Assembly: GCA_910588235.1 (NCBI GenBank)
Contig: CAJUOQ010000036.1
Coordinates: forward strand, 1 to 19,407
Direction: 5' to 3'
DNA: 19,407 bases
From: an uncultured Atopostipes sp.
GTDB lineage: Bacteria; Bacillota; Bacilli; Lactobacillales; Carnobacteriaceae_A
The notes below the pieces were generated by a model. The model had not been told where the DNA came from, searched no databases, and was given only the letters and a program-made list of their open reading frames with translations. Positions within the stretch are counted from its first letter, which is position 1. Each line of letters opens with the position of its first letter. This document shows, piece by piece, positions 14,560 through 19,407 of this stretch. The position numbers and the translations under genes were made by a program.

Positions 14560-14596
14560 AAGAATAAAAAGCACCTACTATGGAAGCTAGGTGCTT
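14560..14596 (-). terminator. Intrinsic terminator after the sigma factor gene
   Basis: AAGCACCTA (14569-14577) pairs with TAGGTGCTT (14588-14596), loop 10 bases; on the minus strand it is followed by TTTTTATTC. It lies 35 bases past the stop codon. The rest of the gap up to divIC (about 14424-14559) shows nothing else I can support. Confidence 0.85.
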
Positions 14597-14630
14597 AGAT
14601 AAGGTAACCGCCAAACTATTTCTATATGTA

Positions 14631-15218
14631 TTAGTTCAGTGCATCTCTCAACTTCGTCCTACATCGATAAATAGCCGTTTGTACTTGTTTTGTTTTAAGA
14701 TCTGATTTTTCTGCGATTTTTTCTGGCGATTGACCATTAAGAAAAAGTAAAAAAACATCTTTTTCAAAAGGAGATAATTCTACTAAGTAATCAGCGAAAG
14801 TTTCTTTCGCAAGCATAGCATCTTCAGGATGAGACATAATAGAGGCAGTTCCTTTGACATGGACTCCAGCCTTTTCTGCTAGATTGTCTAAGGAGGATGT
14901 TTTTGAATTTGCTTTTCTTTTTTGTGCTTCTTGTTTTCTCAACAAATGTTTAAAATGATTGGACAGTTGCATATAAAAATATGTCGGAAATCGAACACCT
15001 CTTCTATAATCATATTTTTTCGCTGCAATCACTAACACTTTCCGAGCTTCTTGGATGAGATCATCGCGACTATAATTTTCTATGAAATACTTATTAACGA
15101 GAATAGAGATTATAGGTTTACACCGTTCTAATAATCGTTCAAATAAGTCAAAATCAATACATTGAATCAACATGACTAAAATTTCCAGTTCATTGTCATT
15201 TTGTTCTTTATCTTTCAT
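14631..15218 (-). CDS. sigH: Sigma-70 family sigma factor, SigH/ComX-like
   Basis: 195 residues, the size of alternative sigma factors of the SigH (Spo0H) group. Region 2 is seen at about 35-95 (YSRDDLIQEARKVLVIAAKKYDYRR, then FPTYFYMQLSNHF) and region 4 at about 145-192 (LSPFEKDVFLLFLNGQSPEKIAE with a helix-turn-helix ending QTAIYRCRTKL). Region 3 is reduced to a basic linker. The assignment as SigH rests mainly on its neighbour: yacP-sigH is the conserved Bacilli pair. In non-sporulating Firmicutes such factors often direct competence genes, but that is family knowledge and not visible here. GAGGG lies about 8 bases before the ATG. The expected downstream rpmG-secE-nusG genes are absent. 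A 142-base gap separates it from yacP. Confidence 0.82.
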   Translation of the reverse strand: MKDKEQNDNELEILVMLIQCIDFDLFERLLERCKPIISILVNKYFIENYSRDDLIQEARKVLVIAAKKYDYRRGVRFPTYFYMQLSNHFKHLLRKQEAQKRKANSKTSSLDNLAEKAGVHVKGTASIMSHPEDAMLAKETFADYLVELSPFEKDVFLLFLNGQSPEKIAEKSDLKTKQVQTAIYRCRTKLRDALN

Positions 15219-15261
15219 TTTATTTCCCTCGTTTCCCTCCCATATAAATAAGTTTGAAAGC

Positions 15262-15283
15262 GGTTAACCTCATTACTTTAACC
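15262..15283 (-). repeat. Repeated GGTTAA elements upstream of the sigma factor gene
   Basis: The palindrome GGTTAACC (15262-15269) lies about 43 bases before the sigH start, and a further TTAACC (15278-15283) repeats half of it 14 bases upstream in the same orientation. A third copy, GGTTAACC (15359-15366), spans the yacP stop codon. They could be operator sites for sigH control or coincidence. Confidence 0.3.
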
Positions 15284-15360
15284 ATACCATAAATTTTCCG
15301 GGATTAGGGGATTTATCGTAAACTTTGTGTAAATATTCACTTTCTTTAAAGTTTTTTAGG

Positions 15361-15882
15361 TTAACCTTCCAGTTCTCTCATATATTTTCGCAATAAAGCT
15401 TCTTGCTCTTCGCTGAGCGCTGTATTTCTTCTGATATTTTTAAAATTATAATCTTGAGTGTCGATGCGGATTTTATCTTTCGTGTGATTCAGCTCTTTAT
15501 ATAAATCTCGAGCCGATTTCCTAGAGGCGCCTCTTTGAAAAATTAACCATTGTTCCGCGAGATCAGAGGTTGCGACGACGACATTTGTTGTAAATAAATT
15601 TTCGTGGCCGACTGCTTTTTCTATATAACTATCTGCTGTTTCGTCTTCTTTTGTAAAAATAACGGTTAAATGATACCGATTATATTGTTTTTGAATCCCC
15701 GGAACAAATTGCGCATCAAAAACAACTCGAATTTCTATCTCTTCATACTTCGCATATTCACTGAGTTCATGCAACAAAATATCTCGGGCAGCCGCCATAT
15801 CGTCTTGCCTTTGTAATTTGACTAAATGGGGCCAAGCTCCAATCATATTATAGCCGTCCACATATAATAGTTCTTTCTTCAC
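15361..15882 (-). CDS. yacP: NYN-domain ribosome-associated endoribonuclease YacP (Rae1)
   Basis: 173 residues with a PIN-like NYN fold throughout: LLYVDGYNMIGAWP (5-18) carries the first acidic residue Asp9 and Asn12, ETADSYIEKA gives the central acidic cluster, and VVVATSDLAEQWLIFQRGA the last. B. subtilis Rae1 enters the ribosomal A site and cuts certain mRNAs during translation. The start is GTG at 15882, with the near-perfect GAGGAGGT 6 bases upstream. It precedes sigH as in most Bacilli, but the usual upstream genes cysS, mrnC and rlmB are not here; instead the convergent-free neighbour is an exporter operon ending in a terminator. Confidence 0.93.
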   Translation of the reverse strand: MKKELLYVDGYNMIGAWPHLVKLQRQDDMAAARDILLHELSEYAKYEEIEIRVVFDAQFVPGIQKQYNRYHLTVIFTKEDETADSYIEKAVGHENLFTTNVVVATSDLAEQWLIFQRGASRKSARDLYKELNHTKDKIRIDTQDYNFKNIRRNTALSEEQEALLRKYMRELEG

Positions 15883-15956
15883 TTAGAGACCTCCTCTCTT
15901 GTCTGGACATGTATAGCCTATTTTACCATAAACAAAATATTATTCCTTTGAATAGA

Positions 15957-16000
15957 ATAAAAAATGAGCAAGGGTCTCAAAAGACCTCACTCATTTTTTA
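15957..16000 (-). terminator. Terminator after the ABC permease gene
   Basis: AAAATGAG (15961-15968) pairs with CTCATTTT (15990-15997) and inside it GGTCT (15973-15977) with AGACC (15982-15986), separated by a small internal loop. T-runs occur on both sides, so it could work in both directions; on the minus strand it ends the exporter operon about 100 bases past its last stop. The bases 16001-16102 hold nothing else I recognise. Confidence 0.8.
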
Positions 16001-16102
16001 TGGATAGTTCCATTTGAAAAGCAGACCTGCCTTGTCCTTTCAATAAATGCTCTGAAATTTTATTTTTCTATCTGTTTTCTAAAAATACTCTATTGTTTAT
16101 CG

Positions 16103-17704
16103 TTAGTCTGTCATATCTCTTCGTTTAAAACCGATCAACCCTAAGAACATTAACCCCAATGCAAGCCCTGTTGTTACAAGGGCAACTTGCCAGCTGAAAT
16201 CATCTTGGGGAAGTTGCGGCGTGTGATGAAATACAGATAAGGTCTGCGCCCATGCTGGTAAATCGATGAAGTCGGCAAAGTATAACACAATAAAAGCAAA
16301 ACCTAAATATCCCCACGCAACGCTTGTTAACTTCGGTAACCAGCCATAGAGCAAAACAACGATCCCCAAGCTAAACCAAATCGCTGGAAAGTAAGCGGTC
16401 CCTGCTTTTAAAATATTCTGCATCGAAAAATCAAAATCCATAGCAGCAGCGGCTCCGCCAATAGCCAAGAGTTGAGCGAATTGCATCATAAGACTAGTTA
16501 ATAAACTGAGACCTAAAAACGTAAATAATATATTCGTTCTAGAATAAACGCCAGTGAGGGTTTTTTCTGTGCGACCTTTTGTCTCTTCGCCTTTCAAACT
16601 TAAAAAGGTTTGAAGCACAGGAATGGTCGCAAAGATCGACAGTAACCCAATAATCATCCCTAGAAATTGTTCCGCCATATCCATACCTGCCGTTGCGCCG
16701 ATGATTTGTTCAATTACTTCATTATCGCCAATTAAACCTTCTACATCTCCAATAACGGAACCATAGGTAATACCAAGCAATAGCATCGCGACTGTCCATA
16801 CAATCAACGTTGTTTTTAATAAATGCAACGCTAATCCAGTCGGTGTCTTTAGGAAAGAAGAAGCCTGCCGTTTCCCCGCTTTTTCAGGGAACAAGCCCGC
16901 TCCCATATCCCGTTTTTGTTGTAAGAAGAAGGCGAAAATAAGCACTAGAATTGTCACAAAGCCTAATAAAAATAAAGGCCACCAATTATTTTCTACAAAA
17001 GGCTCGGTCCGGTAAAGAAGACCTAGAGGTGAAAGCCAACTCAACCATTCATAGCCCGAATCTCCTATTGTTCTTAAAATATAAGAAACTCCTAGCAGAC
17101 CAAAGGAAATCATCATGGTATTGCGACTGCTCGTCGTAAATTGCCCCATCAGTAAAGCAACTGCACCGAAAAATATCCCGATCATTCCATAGATCGCTCC
17201 GGTAAGGAGTGCTCCTTCTAAACTGATACTCTGATCTCCAAAAACATAAAGAATCGCAGCGGATACGCCACCAATGAGTACATTCGTTAAAATTAGTAAT
17301 AGAAGACTTACGGTCGTATGCGAAAGACGACCAATAGGAAAAGAGCGTAAAAGTTCTAAAATACCTTCTTCTTCATCCACTTTAGTATTGGAAACGACGA
17401 GTAAAATAGACATAATCGCGAAAAGACAAAGAGCAATAATCGTCATCGTATGAGAATACATGGCTCCAATTGTGTAATTGTCAAAACCTATCATAGGTCC
17501 TAGCAGAGCTTCCATCGCTGGATTTGTCATAATCATGGCCATCATCTCACGCTCACCTGCATCACTGTATAACTCAACGTAAGCAACGATCCCAATAGCC
17601 ACTAATGACACTAAGCCAAGCAGCCAAGCAAAGATTTTCAGCCAATCTCTTTTCAGTGAAAAAGAAAATAATCTACTTGTTTGTACGAATTGATCCTTCA
17701 TCAT
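16103..17704 (-). CDS. ABC exporter permease, tetronasin-resistance (TnrB3/COG3559) type
   Basis: 533 residues with about 12 membrane segments in two related halves. Each half has a cytoplasmic loop rich in Glu and Gly after its second membrane helix, EEEGILELLRSFPIGR (112-127) and GEETKGRTEKTLTGVYSR in the second, and the segment DMGAGLFPEKAGKR joins the halves. This duplicated layout is typical of the polyketide/ionophore exporter permeases of this family. With the upstream ATPase it should form a drug or lipid exporter; the substrate cannot be told. The ATG overlaps the ATPase stop by 4 bases (ATGA) and has AGGAGG 7 bases upstream, so translation is coupled. Last gene of a three-gene operon controlled by the TetR protein. 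Confidence 0.88.
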   Translation of the reverse strand: MMKDQFVQTSRLFSFSLKRDWLKIFAWLLGLVSLVAIGIVAYVELYSDAGEREMMAMIMTNPAMEALLGPMIGFDNYTIGAMYSHTMTIIALCLFAIMSILLVVSNTKVDEEEGILELLRSFPIGRLSHTTVSLLLLILTNVLIGGVSAAILYVFGDQSISLEGALLTGAIYGMIGIFFGAVALLMGQFTTSSRNTMMISFGLLGVSYILRTIGDSGYEWLSWLSPLGLLYRTEPFVENNWWPLFLLGFVTILVLIFAFFLQQKRDMGAGLFPEKAGKRQASSFLKTPTGLALHLLKTTLIVWTVAMLLLGITYGSVIGDVEGLIGDNEVIEQIIGATAGMDMAEQFLGMIIGLLSIFATIPVLQTFLSLKGEETKGRTEKTLTGVYSRTNILFTFLGLSLLTSLMMQFAQLLAIGGAAAAMDFDFSMQNILKAGTAYFPAIWFSLGIVVLLYGWLPKLTSVAWGYLGFAFIVLYFADFIDLPAWAQTLSVFHHTPQLPQDDFSWQVALVTTGLALGLMFLGLIGFKRRDMTD

Positions 17705-18600
17705 TTCACACCCTCCTCCGCCTCGTAGTGACGCATAAAGAGATCTTCTAATTTTGGCGGAGCACTTTCAAATTTAATCACATGATAAGGCTGTAAAAAG
17801 GATAATAAGTCATTCATATGCTCACTATCCAACTGAAAAACGACCTCATCCTGTTCATAAGCGACATCATGAGCCCAAGATTGCTCAGATAGTTGTGAGA
17901 GATTTTCGGTCGTTTTTAACGTAATCTGGGTTCGAGTCAGGTGGCGCATCTCTTCCAAGGAGCCAAATTCGACAATTTCACCTTGGCGAATAATTGCGAC
18001 TTGATCACATAGTCTTTCAACTTCCGAAAGAATATGACTCGATAAAAGAATACTTGCCCCTCGTTCTTTAGCCTCTTCTACACATTCTTGAAAGACGCGT
18101 TCTTGCAAGGGGTCCAAGCCAGAGGTCGGCTCGTCTAATAAATATAAATCAGCGTCAGCTGCAAAAGCAGCAATCAAAGCTACTTTCTGTCGATTCCCTT
18201 TTGAATAGGCGCGTGCTTTTTTCGTCGGATCAAAATCAAAACGACGAATCAATTCTTCTTTTCGCGCTTCATCAACAGTTGCCCCTCTAAAACTTAAAAA
18301 CAAATCTATAATTTCTCCGCCTGTTAAATTCGGCCACAAATTAACATCTCCTGGGACATAAGCTACTCGTTCGTGGATCGAAACGGCATCCCCCCAGACA
18401 TCTTCGCCAAAAATTTGAGCCGTTCCTGCATTTGCTTGCAATAACCCTAACAAAATGCGGATTGTCGTTGATTTCCCAGCACCATTTGGACCAATAAAGC
18501 CCAGCACCTCTCCTTTATTTAAAGAAAAAGATATCTTGTCTAAAGCTTTAAAATCACCAAATTTTTTCGTCACATCATTTATTTCAAGTACTTTCGTCAT
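17701..18600 (-). CDS. ABC exporter ATP-binding protein
   Basis: 299 residues. Walker A is GPNGAGKS (37-44), Walker B LYLLDEP (152-158) followed by the D-loop SGLDP, and the H-loop His lies in LLSSHIL. The ABC signature, normally LSGGQ, is the divergent YSKGNRQK (132-139), a variant seen in many drug-export ATPases of this kind. The C-terminal 90 residues form an accessory domain. The ATG at 18600 has GGAGGG 5 bases upstream and gives the normal N-terminus (TKVLEINDVTKKFG); the frame is open for 46 more codons, but these overlap tetR. The start lies 17 bases inside the end of tetR and the stop overlaps the permease ATG, showing one tightly coupled operon. Confidence 0.95.
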   Translation of the reverse strand: MTKVLEINDVTKKFGDFKALDKISFSLNKGEVLGFIGPNGAGKSTTIRILLGLLQANAGTAQIFGEDVWGDAVSIHERVAYVPGDVNLWPNLTGGEIIDLFLSFRGATVDEARKEELIRRFDFDPTKKARAYSKGNRQKVALIAAFAADADLYLLDEPTSGLDPLQERVFQECVEEAKERGASILLSSHILSEVERLCDQVAIIRQGEIVEFGSLEEMRHLTRTQITLKTTENLSQLSEQSWAHDVAYEQDEVVFQLDSEHMNDLLSFLQPYHVIKFESAPPKLEDLFMRHYEAEEGVK

Positions 18601-19291
18601 TCTTTCCCTCCGATAATAAAGATATATGTTTCTTTTTATAAAAGGCTGTTTGTAGAATATGCATATACTCATAAAATTCTGCATAATACGCTGCAATTTC
18701 CTGTTTTGAAAAGTGATTACTTGTTTTTTTCTGTACACGCTGTTCTAAATCCAAACGATAGCCTTCAATGGCCCAGTAAATTAACTGTACGGCTTTTGGA
18801 GCGGGCGTTTCCTCTTTAAATTTTGAATAATCAATATTTCTTTTTAAAATATCCTCGACTTGTTTTTCCGCTTTTATTCGTGTTTCTCTTAAATCCTTAG
18901 CTAAAAAATCATATTTTTCTACATTTAATAAAACATTAATAAAAAAAGTTACTGGGATATCATACTGTTTGTAAACCTCCTTTTTTAATTCACCCACTCG
19001 AATTAAGCGGTTAAAAATATCTGTTTCCCTATAGTCAATTTTATTGAGATATTCTTTAAATGTAATTTCGATCGATTCATCGATTAAATACTCGAAAAGA
19101 TCTTGTTTATTACGAAAATAATAGAACAAAGTACCCTTTCCAATTCCTGCATTCTTTACAATTTTGTTGGTAGACGCGTCTTCATAGCCCTTTTCTGTAA
19201 ACTCTTCATACGCTGCATTTAGTATTTTTTCTTTCTTTTCAGCGGTTAATTTCTCAAAAGATTTTTCCAAAGCTTCACTTCTTTTCCTCAT
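18584..19291 (-). CDS. TetR family transcriptional regulator
   Basis: 235 residues from this start. The N-terminal TetR DNA-binding domain covers about 18-64, with the helix-turn-helix around TNKIVKNAGIGKGTLFYYF (41-59). The rest (about 70-220) is the divergent all-helical ligand and dimerisation domain; its ligand is unknown and is probably a substrate of the exporter. It is the first gene of the operon and overlaps the ATPase gene by 17 bases. Two palindromes flank its promoter, so it most likely represses itself and the exporter. The ATG at 19291 has no good ribosome binding site; an in-frame TTG at 19270 is an alternative, and an ATG at 19345 is ruled out because it lies upstream of the predicted transcription start. 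Confidence 0.92.
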   Translation of the reverse strand: MRKRSEALEKSFEKLTAEKKEKILNAAYEEFTEKGYEDASTNKIVKNAGIGKGTLFYYFRNKQDLFEYLIDESIEITFKEYLNKIDYRETDIFNRLIRVGELKKEVYKQYDIPVTFFINVLLNVEKYDFLAKDLRETRIKAEKQVEDILKRNIDYSKFKEETPAPKAVQLIYWAIEGYRLDLEQRVQKKTSNHFSKQEIAAYYAEFYEYMHILQTAFYKKKHISLLSEGKNDEST

Positions 19292-19300
19292 AATATAAAC

Positions 19301-19315
19301 TGACCACGGTGGTCT
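19301..19315. promoter_or_regulatory. TetR operator O1
   Basis: GACCAC-G-GTGGTC (19302-19314) is a perfect palindrome around one base, extended as TGACCACGGTGGTCT. It covers the first bases of the predicted tetR transcript and shares the half-site TGACCA/TGGTC with O2, 36 bases away centre to centre. Confidence 0.75.
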
Positions 19316-19323
19316 ATAAATAT

Positions 19324-19352
19324 ACTTTAACATCACTGACCACACTGGTCAA
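19324..19352 (-). promoter_or_regulatory. Promoter of the tetR-ABC exporter operon
   Basis: On the minus strand TTGACC (19352-19347), a 17-base spacer and TAAAGT (19329-19324) with TG before it (extended -10). The -35 is part of operator O2, and O1 begins at about +2, so a bound repressor would block the polymerase. Confidence 0.65.
19337..19351. promoter_or_regulatory. TetR operator O2
   Basis: TGACCA-CAC-TGGTCA is a perfect 6+6 palindrome with a 3-base centre and overlaps the -35 hexamer of the tetR promoter. Its match with O1 in half-site sequence is strong evidence for one dimeric repressor binding both. Confidence 0.78.
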
Positions 19353-19367
19353 TAAAATCGAGTAGGA

Positions 19368-19390
19368 GACTAGCCATTAATTGACTAGTC
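19368..19390. repeat. Inverted repeat near the right edge
   Basis: GACTAG (19368-19373) and CTAGTC (19385-19390) are inverted copies 11 bases apart, upstream of the tetR promoter. No T-run follows on either strand, so a terminator is unlikely; a regulatory site or the flank of a neighbouring unit beyond the edge is possible. Confidence 0.25.
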
Positions 19391-19407
19391 GACCTCTCAC
19401 ACCACCG

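Noticed and set aside
18601..18738. Longer ABC ATPase beginning at ATG 18738
   Set aside because: The extension lies within tetR, is not ABC-like, and GGAGGG directly precedes ATG 18600.
19292..19345. Longer tetR beginning at ATG 19345
   Set aside because: It would place both operators and the promoter inside the coding sequence, and the codon lies upstream of the predicted transcript start.
19368..19390. GACTAG/CTAGTC repeat as terminator of a gene beyond the right edge
   Set aside because: Only six base pairs and no T-run on either strand.

Overview
The window reads as chromosomal DNA of a low-GC Gram-positive bacterium of the Bacilli, most likely a non-sporulating member of the Lactobacillales (a Carnobacteriaceae- or Enterococcaceae-like genome is my best guess from gene order and protein style, not from any search). 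The core order divIC - yabR - tilS - hpt - ftsH - hslO - lysS - rRNA operon is the familiar Bacilli arrangement, but the sporulation genes that sit between yabR and tilS in Bacillus (such as spoIIE) are missing. Nearly all genes lie on the minus strand; the only plus-strand block is a ribonucleotide reductase (RNR) operon.

Layout, left to right. 1-231: leader and two tandem promoters of a minus-strand rRNA operon whose 16S gene lies just beyond the left edge. 329-3188: an AI-2E/UPF0118 family membrane protein and lysS, each with its own terminator. 3189-7786: a divergent plus-strand class Ib RNR operon, nrdH-nrdI-nrdE-nrdF, preceded by a clear promoter, a cobalamin (B12) riboswitch and an intrinsic terminator in the leader, so a B12-independent reductase appears to be switched off by B12. 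7785-13742: hslO, ftsH, hpt, tilS and yabR (stress chaperone, membrane protease, purine salvage, tRNA-Ile lysidinylation, S1-domain RNA-binding protein). 13850-15882: divIC, then a SigH-like sigma factor and the NYN-domain ribonuclease yacP/rae1. 15957-19407: a compact tetR - ABC ATPase - ABC permease operon with overlapping genes and two matching palindromic operators placed over its promoter.

The most interesting element is the nrd control region. The B12 aptamer is followed by a strong terminator and by sequences able to form a competing antiterminator; part of the aptamer hairpin sequence is repeated in the expression platform. The simplest reading is that the organism also carries an adenosylcobalamin-dependent (class II) RNR elsewhere and shuts down nrdHIEF when the coenzyme is available. 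The nrd block sits as a self-contained cassette inside the otherwise conserved hslO-lysS interval, sharing a bidirectional terminator with hslO.

The second self-contained regulatory unit is the TetR exporter operon at the right edge. The rest is housekeeping sequence. I saw no tRNA, CRISPR array, insertion sequence or replication origin.
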